Below, in pieces: positions 21,953 through 34,419 of a stretch of DNA of 64,000 bases (its first letter is position 1; every line of letters starts with the position of its first letter). The stretch is from Panicum virgatum (taxonomy: Eukaryota; Streptophyta; Magnoliopsida; Poales; Poaceae): NCBI RefSeq assembly GCF_016808335.1, contig NC_053141.1:22922640-22986639 (forward strand), written 5' to 3'. Under the pieces are notes generated by a model, which was not told where the DNA came from, ran no database searches, and saw only the letters and a list, made by a program, of their open reading frames with translations. Position numbers and translations under genes: made by a program.

Positions 21953-24785
21953 ATTATAAAAACAGGGTCACATGCATAATGCATAACACGTTAAGTATCT
22001 ATTATTTTCTTTATCAAACACTGGATTTGTACTCATGTCACCGTGTTATTATGTCACATTACCAAAAAAACATATTATAACACACTCATGTCTCACTAGA
22101 AGGAAAAAATGATACAACTCACCCATGTCATGTTAGTAACAAAATATTACAACACACTCATCATCATCATCAATCCACTAAAGCACAGATGAAAATTATG
22201 CTATGGCTACCGAGGAAACTGCCCCCACTGAGGAGCTGCAACCTTCTGCACTCAGAAATTTGTACCCTGAAATTCATCTTCATAAAGATCTACAGTTCAC
22301 AGCAGTCTCTACCGATCCTCGCTGTGATCCGACGGCCAGCCCAACCAGGCTTCAACGCGTTGAAGCCTGCCCCGCGTTGAAGCCTCCACCGCCGGACGAA
22401 GTCGCAACGCTCGGAGTTCGAATCCCACCCGGCGCTGGTGGATCTCACCCATGCCCTCTTCCCCCCCCCCCCCCTCTCTTCCCTTTCTTTGTGCTGGTGG
22501 ATCTCCCCCATGTGTGCCCGTGGAAGCTCCGGCGGTGGCCCGCTCGCCCACTTCCCGCACGCGCGCTCGGCCGAGGGACCTCCACCGGCGGCCCTGCCGC
22601 GCTCACTATCGGGCCAAGGCTCCCCGCAGCCGGCGTGCCACCATCGCGGGAGACCCTCCACGGCCACCGTGCGGTGCTCGCCGTAGAGGCAAGGCCCCCC
22701 GCAGCCGGCGTGCCGCCGGGGTCCGGATCTACCCTCTCCCTCGCCGGATCTAAGACTCCCTTCGCTAGATCTGCGTCTACGCAGGGTTCCAGTGTCTGGG
22801 AGATGGAGGAAGCACTTGCACATCGCCGTCGCCGGCGCGGGATCAGGTGGGGAGGAAGGACGAACGCGCGCCGGCGCGCCGCTGCTCACCTGCGCCCACC
22901 GCCGCAGCCCCATGTGCGTGCCATGGGTCGTGGCTGCCCGCGCCGGCTGTCGTAGCCCCACCTGCAGCGACGACGACGAGGAGCCCGTGCCCAGCACAAC
23001 CGTCCTCGCTCGCCGCGCCCCGTCCTAACCGCCCGACGTCAAGCCGCCCCTGCTCGCCGAAGACCGGTCGCGGTGCGGAAGACCGGTTGCGGCGGCGGCT
23101 CGCGGCAGGGGCTCGGTCGCCCGCTTGGGCACTCGGCCGGGCACCTAGGACGCCGCACGGACCCGTGGTCCCAGTCCGCGGAGGCGGGGGCGCGTGCCGC
23201 CGTGCTGGCACCCCGGCGTGGCTGCGTTGCGGCGGGTGGCCGGGCGCGCCAGAGTCTGTACGGGAGCTGCGTATGCTCGGCGGCCGTCCAGTGGCCTGCG
23301 GCCTGCCGCCCAACTACTGCCGGCCTGCTGCCTGCCGTGCGCCCGTGCTGGCAGCACGCAGGCGCAGGCTCAGGCGCTCAGCGCCTTGCCATCTGAAGAA
23401 GAACAAAAGAACTGAAGAAGTGAAGATTGAAGAAGCCAAGAAGGGTATGGAACTTCAAAACTTCTGACCCCAATTCCAGCAATTTTGCAATGAATTTATT
23501 TAATTCAGGAATTAAATCTCCAATATTTGTCAATATTTGGTAATGATATGCTATGTTGAGAAAGAGATATTCAGATGCATCACTAATGATAAATTCATAG
23601 CACGCGCACCTCTCTGTTTTATCGCTTCTGTGCTCGTAATTCCTAAAAAATGAGCTGTCTTTTCCCCTAGGGCTTTGGAGATTGCCAAGATGAAGAGTAG
23701 ATTTATCATTCTTTGTGTTAAGGCCTGTCTAATGGCTCAGCTAGGAGCTGCCAATGTCGTGCTAATGGGGAATAATCTGACCTTGTCTTTTGACAACATC
23801 GAGGCAAGCTTTGGTAAGCCCCACACGCCTTAAAATCATTTAACTTTGCCAGATTACCAACTGCTAGCGTTGGATGGCACATTTCTTTTCATGACTTGCC
23901 TCTAGGCTGAATTTCTATATGACCATGTTAATGTCTGGAGTTTGACTTCCTTTACAAAGCTTGCCAACACTAAATCCATGACCATATATATTTTTTGTGT
24001 TCTTGTCTAGAGAAGTAGTTTGTTTCAAAAACCGATTGAACAATGCTAGGTATTTGTTCCCCCTTCTGTCCTTGCTATTTATTCTCCTTGCTAAGCTGCT
24101 TGACCTTTTTCAAAGCTTGCCAAGAAGTGAGTAGATCTTGCTGTTTGACCTTTTCTCTATTTGATTTTATGAGGTGCATCATTTTGAATGTGAAACTAGC
24201 TGCCATAATAATGTTAGAAGTTGTCTTTGCTAATGGGTGGGTTCAAGATAACTATATTGTTAGAAATTGATCTAAGCTATTAGGGATCGGTAATTCTTTA
24301 TTACAACTATCTTACTGTTATTTCTTTCCAGCAAACTAAGTTAGGCTAGGTCAGTTTTCATTTTTCAGATTGTACTGCAACAACTTGAATGGTGCCGAGG
24401 ATTAATTTGAGGGGGTTAATAGTTTCTCTTTGTTACCTGGCTGTTAAGCTTGAGACCAATAATGCACAAGAACCGTGTAGACAATGCATGATACAATCCT
24501 AGGATTGTCATAAAAAGCATACTCCAGATTATATATAAAAAAAGAGTGGGTTATGTTGAGCTTGGCTATCAAAAGATGCATCTGCTGACACCTATATTGC
24601 TCTTATCCTTCAGGTTACTATTGTGCTCAAGATGTTTTAGGCAAAAATTGATGAAGCGGCACTACTAATTCCTGTGCTTGAAGATTTTTTTTCTTTCCTT
24701 TAATTCTGGGCGAAAGAAATATTTTCCGGGATATCATCTTGTAAAAACCAATTTAGGGTTCATTGCAATATGAAAAGCTTTTTTA
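21953..24785. other. Unassigned DNA with a GC-rich block and exon-like pieces
   Basis: This was continuous with 27735-28496 before a solo LTR inserted. It opens AT-rich. Positions 22322-23400 are very GC-rich and resemble a grass gene leader or a captured gene fragment, but the long frames on both strands are Pro/Arg/Ala-rich and look non-coding. A 22-bp palindrome is at 22347-22368. GAGTTCGAATCCC (22414-22426) resembles a tRNA B box. The exon candidate at 23671-23813 is described separately. Confidence 0.45.
23671..23813 (+). pseudogene. Orphan exon-like segment, unknown protein
   Basis: A pyrimidine-rich acceptor (TTTTCCCCTAG) precedes an open stretch of 47 codons, which ends at a GTAAGC donor. 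The frame includes [20 protein letters not shown] and [20 protein letters not shown], which reads like a real folded protein with normal composition. I cannot name the family. No matching upstream or downstream exon was found, so it is probably a gene fragment, perhaps captured by a transposon. Confidence 0.4.
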
Positions 24786-24790
24786 TTCCT

Positions 24791-27729
24791 TGTAACACCC
24801 TAGTTTAAATTTCAGCAATTTATAATAAATTTAATTGGCCTTATTTAATTTTCTAAGGTTTATTGTGTTAGACTTGCATTTAATCTAAAATTTTGTTCCT
24901 TAAGTAATTAAAATTTTATCATAGGTTTAAATTTTTTGTTGTTGCATTCATGCTGGTGCATTTGTTTTAATTGTTTGAGTTTTAGAGTGGAATTCAAATT
25001 CAAGTTTGAATTCAACTAGTTTTGGTTGAGTTTGAATAGGAACTAGAATTAGAAAAGAGAAGAAAAAATAGAAAATCCAAACCCAACAGCAACCAAACCC
25101 AAGCCCAGTCCGGCCCGGCCCCCTCTCCCCCCTCACTTTCCCTGTTCTTGGCCCAGCAGCACCCCGGGCCCAGCTCTTCTCCCTCTATCCAGCCAGCCCA
25201 GGCAGTCCAGCACTCGGCCTGGCTCCACCTGCCTCCCTCCGCGATGGCCCAGCCACGCGACACGGCCCAACACACCCCGCCCGCTCTCCGCGCGTGCCTC
25301 CTCTCAGCCCGCTCACGCGCGCCCCGCCGCTGACCCGTGGACCCCGCCTGCCAGCTTCGTCTCCCCCGCGCAGCGCTCGCGCAACGGATCCCGTGATCCC
25401 CGCCGAGACCTCGCCGGCTTTCCAAACCCGGGCGCGGACGCCGAGATATCCGGCGCCCTCCTTTAAATCACCATGAGACCCCCCCGGGAACCCATCTCAT
25501 CCCGCTAGTGCCGCCACGCCGAGCCGCCTCCACGCCATGCACCCTGCCTTGCCCCACCGCAACACCGCGATATCCACCCCAGTGGATTACGCATGCCGCG
25601 GTCTACCTCCCCGGCCAAACCACGGCCCAAATCGAGCCCTAGGGCGCCGCCTTGGCCTTCTCCGGTCACATGCCGCCGCGGAACAGGAAGTTCTGGCGAG
25701 CCGCGCCGCCGCCCGCGCACCAACCTCCCAGGGTCGTTCGATCCGCAGCGACGGCCGTGATTAGATCCAGCGCTCCTCAAACCCTGGCCATCCGATCTAG
25801 ATCCAACGGCCGAAAACCACGCGTACCGGTTCGGCCTGGCTTTTTTTCTAAAGACCCCCCAGTTTTCTTAGATTTAGCCCGCGGTCCAGCCGTATAGAAA
25901 ACTAATTACGGTTTGGCCCTGTTTTATTCACTTAAGCCCCTGAGTTTTCCCAAATTAGTACCCGCCATCCAGCACTTGTTCTTTTACGAGTTAGACCCTG
26001 GAGTTAATGGTTAATTACATTTAGGCCCTCGGTTTTTGCAGAAAACCACCTGGAACCTTAGATTTCTTGCAGTTTAAGCCCCTAGAACTTGTTTTTAGCC
26101 TAGAATATGCGTTTTAGCTCCGTTTTAGGCGTTCTTTATGTCCACGCGATCGTTGTGACGCGTAGAATAGTTTTAGACCAGTTTAGTGTGCTGTTTTCAT
26201 GTATTGATGTACTGTTTCTTAGTTTTTGTTAGTGTTTGCTTGTATGCTTATTGTTGTGCATTGTTTTGGCCATGTGTTCGTGAGTAGACGTTGATCCATC
26301 TGAGGAGCCCCAGTACCAGTAAACGGAGCAGCCGTCTTCCGAGCACTTTGAGCAGCAGCAGGAGCAGTACGAGGAAGGCAAGTATAACATGAACAACCTA
26401 TCACTTTTAAATACAATTTCATACTGCATTTTAATATTTTATGCCTATAAGGATTTCCTAGCCACTTTATATCCTTTATATATATCCTTTGGGTTGCATT
26501 TTGGTTATGTTGTGCTAGGTGCCGCGCTATAACACACTTGGTCCCTTTTAATTAATTTGATTAATGGTATATGCAACTTAATTCTGAGAGTGGCCCTCTG
26601 TGTGGCTTGAGTGGCTCACGTCTCGTTAAAATTGGTTTTTGTTAGAAATATGGTTTAGGGGACCAGCACGGTGCTTACTGCTGGGTTGGCCACTCTCCAT
26701 AAGGACCGGTTCATAGAGCGACAACCTGGGACAACAGCGCTACCACAAGACTGGAATGGGACGGTCTTGGCTTACTAATTAGGTCTTTTTAGTTTGGAGT
26801 AACTTACCTGCGGGGCAAAGGGTGGTAAGCTTCAATGGTCCCTGCTCCTCCGGCTGGTCTGTGCTTGGTTTGCGCACCTGTGCTTGTACCCCCGTGAGGT
26901 GGGCCCCATCATCGCCGATCCAACTCTTCGCGGTTACGCCTTACCAACGAGATTCTTTGTAACGGCCTCGTAGTGAGTTTGCTAGTCATCTCACCTAAGG
27001 AAGTGTGATGAACAACTGGCGTAGCTCACGGCTTGTGGGTAAAGATGTGCAACCTCTGCAGAGTGTAAAACTGGTATACTAGCCGTGCTCACGGTCATGA
27101 GCGGCCCAGATCCTCCTTTTGATTAGTGGGGTTATCTTCCTTTGACGAGGCAGGTTTCCCCGAGTGGCTTGGTTTGGTTTGGTACTCAGTAGTTTCTGAA
27201 TTAATTCTGATTTATTTACTATGTAACTGGGTTAATGGTAATTCATCAACTCGTAGTAATAGCTTTAATAAAATTTTGCCAACACTTAAAAGCTAATGCA
27301 GTTGAGTCAGCCAATCTTAGAGCCTCATAGTTTGTGTTATACTTGTTGAGTACAAGTTGTGTACTCACTCTTGCCTCTTCTCTACTTTTTCCTCTTGGAT
27401 ACGCTACTGCTGCTCAGTTCCTGCCAACGCGAGGGAGTTCGCTCAGCGCTACCAGGACTACGAGGACTTCTAGGCGTTCGTCTCCCAGTCGACGTCCTTG
27501 TGGCGCCCTACTCAGCTTCGGAGAGTTTTTACCGTATTTGTACTTTGCTTCCGCTATATCAGACATTTTTGTCATTAATGTAATAAATAACATTTGTATT
27601 CGCTTTATTATATCTTTTTACGTGATATGTGCTGTGATATACTGTTCATTCTGTTGTATATACCTGTGACTTGATCCTGGCACGTATATGATTGCTCGGT
27701 TTATGTCCTTTTATAAACCGGGTGTTACA
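24791..27729 (+). mobile_element. Solo LTR of a long-LTR gypsy-type retrotransposon
   Basis: Begins TGTAACACCC, ends CGGGTGTTACA and is flanked by TTCCT on both sides (24786-24790, 27730-27734). At 2939 bp with no internal domain beside it, it is best explained by unequal recombination between two LTRs. A GC-rich stretch lies at 25080-25850. The ORFs inside (for example 25012-25425 minus) are LTR readings. Confidence 0.88.
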
Positions 27730-27734
27730 TTCCT

Positions 27735-28496
27735 TTATCTGAATCATTCAATCATCAAGCAATGAGGGAAACTGAGTTGTGATGGTAGATTGTGAAATCC
27801 TGTTACTCCATATGTAGTCTGAATATATGTTGCTCATATTAAAGCATGTTGCACCAAATGGCAAAGTAAACTTTGAGAAAAGGCCAAGAGGAAGGCATAT
27901 ATATGATATTTGAAGGAGAGATAATGCACCTCATAGATCATTGCTTGTACCCAATTTTAGTGTAAAACTAAGCTATTTTGTGTACACTTTACATGTACAT
28001 TTGTATCTAAATCATTTTATGGTTAATGACATATTTGTACCATTTGATGGTGTGCGACTTCTGTGGATGCTGCATCAGAGATGCTTGCTGACAAGTACTC
28101 CCTCCATCTGCTACATGAAACATCTGTTTATGCTAAATTTGCAGTGTCATCTATTGCAAGACTCATTATGTGTATTTCCATGAACTTCTTCCAAGATTTC
28201 AGATGGATTCATATTTCCTTTGCATAGGCATTGCATCCCATTGCTGATTCTATCACTATCAATAAAAAGATCTGAATCTGGTGCTTTTTGTGACACGTCA
28301 TGCTTGCAGGTACAACTTATGTACAGCTTATGCAGGTACAGTTTAGATGTATCTTTATGTTTAGTTCTGAGATGAACCACTTTCTTGGTGGTATATAGTG
28401 AGAATGAGCGAGGTAGCATATGTTTTATATCAGTTCATACAGCATAGTGTAATGTATTTTCTAGTCTGTCTTTTGGCAATTTGTTGACTAATCTGT
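27735..28496. other. Unassigned DNA between the solo LTR and the Tat-like element
   Basis: AT-rich, with no recognisable gene. It ends in a splice-acceptor-like sequence (CTAAT, then TTTATGCTTGCTACAG, about 28481-28496) exactly where gag-like coding starts. It may be an intron end of a chimeric transcript or chance. Confidence 0.35.
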
Positions 28497-28508
28497 TCAT
28501 TTATGCTT

Positions 28509-31129
28509 GCTACAGGCTATCGTATGATTTGCTTGGTAATTTAAAGGGTCAAGTAGAAATTATGAAAAAAGGCAAATCTGTAGATGATAATTGTGCTTTC
28601 CAAACTCCTTGCTTATCAGCTATGCCAGCATATTCTCAGCAACCACAATACGGTATGCCGATAGACTATTTTGCAGGGCAAACGCCACCACCTTCATCGG
28701 TCCATGCAGGACCGGTCAAACCGGTACATGTGACCGGTCAGACCGGTCAGATGGGTCAGCTGACCGATCCAACCGATGCTTTGGTGGTTAGCCTTCCGAT
28801 TGCATCAACTCCTTGTTTGGCAGCTCCTAGCCGAATAAATGAGTTGACAAATTTTGTGCCGCCTTTGCTTTCATAGGAATATGGTTCTCCACATGAACCA
28901 ATTTTTGATAATGTATATGAAAATTCTTTGGGGTGTGCACCGGTGAGTTCAATTCAGACGATGGAACAAGATGATCCCATAGCACATCGTGTTACTTCCA
29001 CATCACAAGCATCCACGAGTGGTAGATGTGAAGCCGATCTTGCTGAGTTAAAAGATGATCTGGCTAGGCACAATGAAGATAAATTGTTAGATTAAGCATC
29101 GGTTAGACAAGGCCGAAATGAGTTAGTCTTCGATTATTTCCAAAGATTCAAAGCTATAAAAAATCGATGCTTTAATTTGACAATTTCTGAAAAAGATTTG
29201 GCGAACTTGGCTTACAATGGTTTGGGTTCTTACTTGAAAGAAAAACTCAATGGTTTTGATTTTATTACTGTCAATCATTTGCAAATGAGAGCCATTGATT
29301 TAGAATTTAAATTTAAGAATGCAGAAGATACTTTCGAGATTCATCAGTCCATGCATGTTGATTGTAAATCTGATTCAGACGATGAGAAAAAGGAAGTTGC
29401 TAAGTTCACATGGCCATCAGAAGCTAAACCATAAGCTTGTTCATCGCTTAAGCCGATTCCGAAGAATCGGCAAGAACAAGTTCGTTTTACATTTGATGTT
29501 TCTAAGTGTGACCGCATATTTGATGAATTACTTAAGAACGGAAGCATCAAGTGTTCTCATGTCATACCGCCGCTTGAGGAGTTGAAACAGCATGCATATT
29601 GCAAGTGGCATAATTCTTTTTCTCATGCAACTAATGATTGTAATGTTTTTCGTCGAAGAGTCCAATCGGCCGTTAATGAAGGACGATTGGAAATGCATGA
29701 GATGCAAGTTGACAAGACGTCTCTCCCTGTTCATAACATTAATTTGGATAACGCCAAGGTGCTCATTCGGCCGGAACAAGCCGAAGGAGCTAAAGGAAAG
29801 AATGTTATTATTGGTGAGCCAAGGCCGAAGAATGTCAATGACAAGATTCTAGCCAGGGAAGTAACATTGGAGAAGACTCCTGATGGTAAGGAGTCATTAA
29901 AAATTACTGTCAAAGCTTCAAGACCCGGGGGGCAAGAGAGTTCCTCACGAGACTCGAGTCGTCCTGCTGTCCAGGCACGACCGGTCAAACCGGTCGCCTC
30001 TACCGGTCAGATCGGTCAGGCAAAAAGCCGACCCAAAACGTTCAAGCCTAAGAGCCCGGAAGTTGGTACTTAGAAGGTTAATGAATCAAAGGTGTGGGGA
30101 AAAGTTGAGAAGCAGAAACTTACCTTTGATCAATTACTGAACAAGTACACGAAGGCCATTCCAAAAGATCGGCCACTAAAAAAAGAATCAAGTTCATCTC
30201 CGCGTCAAGGCAAGCGTTCTTCTCCAAGGAGAGAATCCAGCAAGCGCAGAGGTGATAGCACTACAGTGTTCCCTCCTCAGAAGGTGTATGCTACTACGTC
30301 ATGGGCGTCACCAGCATCGGGTTTTTCTTATCCTACATGGAAGCATGAAGGAATTTGGATGTATTGTTATCCGATGCTACACCCACCATCTCAATGAAGG
30401 GAGGGGGATCACAGAAGACCTATGTTCGACAGGATGACACAACCAATGCACGACCGGTTGGGACCCCAACAATCAGGTCAGAGGCGACAGTCTGCACCGG
30501 TCAGACCGGTCATAGCAGACCGGTCTCATCAGAGGCCGGGCAAAGCTCCTTTCCCAAGACAAGAGTACCGTGTCAAGGGAAAGAAAGTAGAAGTGCAGCC
30601 TACTGTTGATCCAGAGAATATTAAAACCGATGTTGTTGTTCAGATTGGTGATACTAAAGTGGTTGTTGATAATGTGGGCAAAAAACCAATAATGTTTGGT
30701 AAATCGGTTAATTCTCCTGTTCAGAGGCCGATCAGGGCTAATGATCATCAGGCCGGCAGCAGTAGTTCAGTGTCAAAGTACTTTCAACCAAGGTGGTGTC
30801 CTCCAGGGTTGACTTGTACTCAAAAGAGGAAGCTGCAGTGCCTACGAGTTCAAGAGAAGAAGGAGCAGGAGATCCAGAAGCTGAGGGACAAACAATTCAA
30901 TCAGTGCAGACCGATGGTCCCTCAGGGCAAGGTATGGATGGTCAAAGTAGCTGACCAGTCAGCACGACCGGTCAAGCCGTCTCAGGTGACCGGTCTGACC
31001 GCCCTGAACAACCGGTCAGACCGGTTGACCCATCAATTCAGCAGAAAGCCGAATCAGCAATACCTATTTCGGTTCCTTGCGATAGAGAAACACCACTATC
31101 ATTCTCGGTACAAGGTGATGAGGAGGTAG
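28509..31129 (+). pseudogene. gag: Tat-like gag with ACCGGTC-encoded repeats, broken
   Basis: Several frames in succession (28509-28876, 29177-29434, 29582-30073, 30092-30397, 30422-31129) read as one gag separated by stops and shifts. Landmarks are YDLLGNLKGQVEIMKKGK, a retrotransposon-gag core (VFDYFQRFKAIKNRCFNL, then LANLAYNGL) and a Cys/His segment (YCKWHNSFSHATNDCNVFRR). Repeats such as GPVKPVHVTGQTGQ and RPVKPVASTGQIGQ are encoded by ACCGGTC arrays. Gag is unusually long, as in this lineage. The N terminus is missing. Confidence 0.75.
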
Positions 31130-31439
31130 TGGATCATGAGGTCAAACAAAAAACGCAGCAATATGGAGCTCAACGACATTTAAGTGCTCGGGGGGCAAAA
31201 TATTGGCAGGTGATAATTTACCTCATGAAGTTTTTATTTAGTAGATCAGTTTGCAAAGGGCATTCAAGATTTTGACTATGCTTTGTTTCAAAATCTTGAG
31301 TTGTTTGAAAGATCTAACATTAGTAAATAAAGCCGAATTAGAAGTTTATTCAATTCGAGCTAGAAAATTGGCAAACTGTTAGTAATAAGGCATATGGATC
31401 CTCTTACTCTTATTCTTCGGTTAAAGAATGAAGCCGAAT

Positions 31440-32340
31440 TCACTTGGGGGGCAAAATAGCAAGGAGTATTTGATAAGATTGAGCAATACTTGTCTTCACC
31501 ACCGGTTCTCGAGGCGCCTAGGAGGGGTGTTCCTTTCAGGCTTTATGTGGAGGTAGAGGACAAAGTTATGGGGTTGTTTTGACTCAAGAAACCGAAGGCA
31601 AGGAGTATGTTATCATTTATATAAGCTGACGACTTATTGATGCAGAGACAAGGTATACTTTTATTGAGAAATTATTTTTGTCTCTCTATTATATGCTTGT
31701 ACCAAATTGAGGCATCATCTACTATATAGTACTTGCATAGTAGTCTGTCAAACTGATGCGATCAATCGTATGTCGCAAAAGCCAATTTTGAGTGGTACAA
31801 TCGGCAAATGGGCATATGCTTTAGTTGAGTACAATTTGTCTTGTGAATCTTTAAAATCTATGAGAGGCCAAATTGTAACGAATTTCATTGTTAAGCATCG
31901 GGTTAATGAGAAGCATGATTTGAAAATCGGCCATACTACTTGCACACCATGGAAGTTATATTTCGATGGATCGGTTTGTGACAATGGTCAAGGATTTGGT
32001 GCTGTCTTGATTTCTCCAACTGGTGCTATTTTTTAATTCTCAAACCGATTAAAAAATATTGCACAAATAATCAAGTTGAGTATGAAGCTCTTTTATTTGG
32101 CTTCGAATTTCTGCAATCTATGGGCCTGAAACATGTGGAAGCCTTTGGTGATTTACTTCTAGTGGTGCAGCAAGTATCCAAGGTATGCTAATGTTACAAT
32201 GGATCTTTAATTGCATATCTTGACAAGTGCCTCGATATTATTTCTTCCTTTCATGAATTTGTTATAAGACATATACCAAGGAAGTAGAATGGACAGGCTA
32301 ACACTCTGGTTCAGCAAGTATCTGGCTACACAAGTGTGAA
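31440..32340 (+). pseudogene. RT tail, RNase H and second RNase H-like domain (remnants)
   Basis: From about 31460 the frames show the RT connection and RNase H tail. ORF 31707-32036 then gives the RNase H end and the start of a second domain (WKLYFDGSVCDNGQGFGAVL), which continues in another frame (VEYEALLFGFEFLQSMGLKH). The DGS and E-A-L motifs fit the archaeal-type RNase H of Tat elements. The polymerase core with its Asp-Asp is absent, so there is a deletion between 31.1 and 31.45 kb. Confidence 0.6.
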
Positions 32341-32639
32341 GAAATATTTTTACATTTGAAAGCTGATGCAAGCAAAAGCCGAGTTGTAGGTTCTGGACGA
32401 ACCGGTCTGACCTCCCAGACCGGTCTGACCGCCCAGACTACTAGAGATACCAATTCGGCTATGAAAATCATTCAATCACTAAAGCCGAAGATCAGGATTT
32501 GAAGGGATCCTATAATCTCTTATCTAAAAGATTTTGGTCATGGTGCAGAGAGGAATATTCGGCATATGGAATTCAAATATGTTTTGATCAATGATGAGCT
32601 CTATCTTTGAACCGCCGAATATTTATTTCTTAAGTGTTT

Positions 32640-33000
32640 AGACTCGGATCAGACCAGAGTTGTCATGGGCAAAGTTCATGAAGGCATTGGTGGTATACAT
32701 TGATCAGCTCCCAAGATGATTTAGAAGAGCCGGTTTTTACCTTACCATGATGTCTTATTATTTACAGTGTTGATGCATCATATTATCAAACCATAGCCTT
32801 TCTGAGGTTGAGGATTGAAGTTCATTGATCAAATTAATCCTCCATCTTAAAAAGGATGTTGTTTCGTGTTAATTAATACAGATTATATAAATGGACCGAA
32901 GCAATTGCTTAGAATAACACGACTCACAGCCGAGGTAATGTGTACTCAGGCTTGTATTATTTATACAAGATGACATGGCCGATACACAATATCGCCCTTG
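32640..33000 (+). pseudogene. Integrase remnant of the Tat-like element
   Basis: Short fragments with stops: a histidine-containing zinc-binding start (GKVHEGIGGIH at about 32670-32700) and then part of the catalytic core region (QINPPS, about 32835). The catalytic triad cannot be traced. The rest to 33545 is degraded and AT-rich. The ORF 33013-33408 is not assignable. Confidence 0.45.
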
Positions 33001-33545
33001 CAATAGACATGATTGGTGCGTAAGTGCTTTGCATTGTTTCAGTGCAGGTTAGTTCTTGACAATAATCTAATCTTGGCCATTTGCATCGTGATTGTGGCAT
33101 ATTCTTTTATGAGGCCGATTGGAGTATTTTGCACTAACAAGAAAGTTGAACATGGTTCTTTTATTTCGGCTATGAGGTTTATGATTCATGGATATAAGGC
33201 TGGTGTGCTCTCAGTTGTGATTATAGAAAACAAAAGACCAATTGCTATTCATTGTAATTGGGTCAGTTTGTGCATCCATGGTCATTTGAAGTGTGAGATT
33301 GACTTTGAACCATATTCAAAACAATCATTGCTGAAGTGGTGTGTACTCAGGTTTATATCTCACGGGAGATGCAGGAATATGAGCATCAAAGTGAAACCAT
33401 CGTCTTGAGCCATATCAAGATATGTGGTTAATCGGATTCCTTCATCATTAGAGACAAGATGTGACTGGTGCACAAGTGCTTCTTATTGTTTCAGTGCAAT
33501 TTTGGTTTGGAGAAACGTTTCTTGATACGCAAGCTTTACCAAGAA

Positions 33546-33558
33546 ACAGGGGGGCATA
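33546..33558 (+). promoter_or_regulatory. Polypurine tract of the Tat-like element
   Basis: AACAGGGGGGCATA precedes the LTR start TGTTAACACCC. It fixes the element as plus-strand and this LTR as the 3' one. Confidence 0.7.
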
Positions 33559-34269
33559 TGTTAACACCCAAAATTTGCACGATTCAGGTTTTCTGGACGA
33601 TCTGGACAGACCGGTCAGACCGGTCAGGAAAAGTTTGTCAAATCATCAATTGGACTACACCATTGCGTAGATCTCATCGAGACAATCGAAATGCATATAT
33701 GGATCGTCCAATTTGGAGTCCGGATGAGAAAGTTATGCCTCCCAGAAGACCTCAACCCCGGTCAGACCGGTCCAGGGGCGGTCAGACCGGTCCGAAGACC
33801 GATCAGACCGGTCTGAAACGCCCAATCCGAGTTAGGAGTTGTATTTTGACATGAGATTTGTTAGGGTTTCGACTCCTAATGGGTACAGACCTCCCCACCC
33901 TATATATATATGAAGGGTCACGGCCGATTGAGGGTAATCCCAAACGATTCAACAAATCATACCTTACTTTTATCCTCTAAACCATAGTTTTTCCAACCCC
34001 ATCTTCTGTTATTCGCTCGTCACTACGGCGTTCGATGACGTTCTGAGTGGTCTGCCGACCTCAGAGCAACCCTATCTCCATTAGCTCCGACGGGGTCCCT
34101 CCCGAGCTCTTGGTTCTAGGTTTTCGCCGTCTCCCTGGAGCACCGGTCTGACAGGTCCGCATAACCGGTTTGACCGGTCTGCGCAGAGAGGCTGCTAGTT
34201 TTGATCGTTTTGACAATCTTGTTGCGCCTTCTAGCGTGTTCGAGTGTGTGACCAGATTTTGGGTCAACA
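33559..34269 (+). repeat. 3' LTR of the Tat-like element
   Basis: This 711-bp LTR runs from TGTTAACACCCAAAAT to ATTTTGGGTCAACA, an imperfect inverted repeat of 14 bp. ACCGGTC-type pairs lie at about 33609-33632, 33757-33830 and 34142-34180. A TATATATATA run is at about 33900-33910. No target duplication can be checked because the 5' end is lost. Confidence 0.8.
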
Positions 34270-34397
34270 AACGGCCAACATGCACATATGAGTGTGTCAC
34301 GTGGAAACAGTCACGCTATATGATTTTGGAGATTAGATCCAATAGGAAGTTAGTTCCTATATTTTCTCTACTTTTAGAATTAAAAATATATAAATAC

Positions 34398-34419
34398 TAT
34401 TACCTCCTAGGAGGTAATA
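34398..34419. repeat. Perfect 22-bp palindrome
   Basis: An uninterrupted inverted repeat centred on CCTAGG (TATTACCTCC and its complement). It lies between the Tat LTR and a Helitron-like 3' end. It could be a transcription terminator-like hairpin of a small element. Role unknown. Confidence 0.6.

Larger units (their letters stand above)
28497..34269 (+). mobile_element. Tat/RIRE2-like Ty3-gypsy element, 5'-truncated and internally deleted
   Basis: Its order is gag, remnants of RT C-terminus and RNase H, a second RNase H-like domain, integrase remnants, polypurine tract and 3' LTR. There is no 5' LTR, PBS or gag start in this copy, and the catalytic RT core is missing. A second, archaeal-type RNase H after the first is characteristic of the Tat lineage. 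ACCGGTC-type repeats recur in gag, pol and the LTR. Confidence 0.75.

Noticed and set aside
22203..23467. Long overlapping ORFs on both strands (250, 235, 206 and 156 residues)
   Set aside because: They overlap in several frames of very GC-rich DNA, are Pro/Arg/Ala-rich and show no domain. High GC lowers stop frequency, so chance frames are expected.
25012..25780. ORFs of 137 and 91 residues
   Set aside because: Inside the GC-rich part of a solo LTR with clear TSD. No domain.
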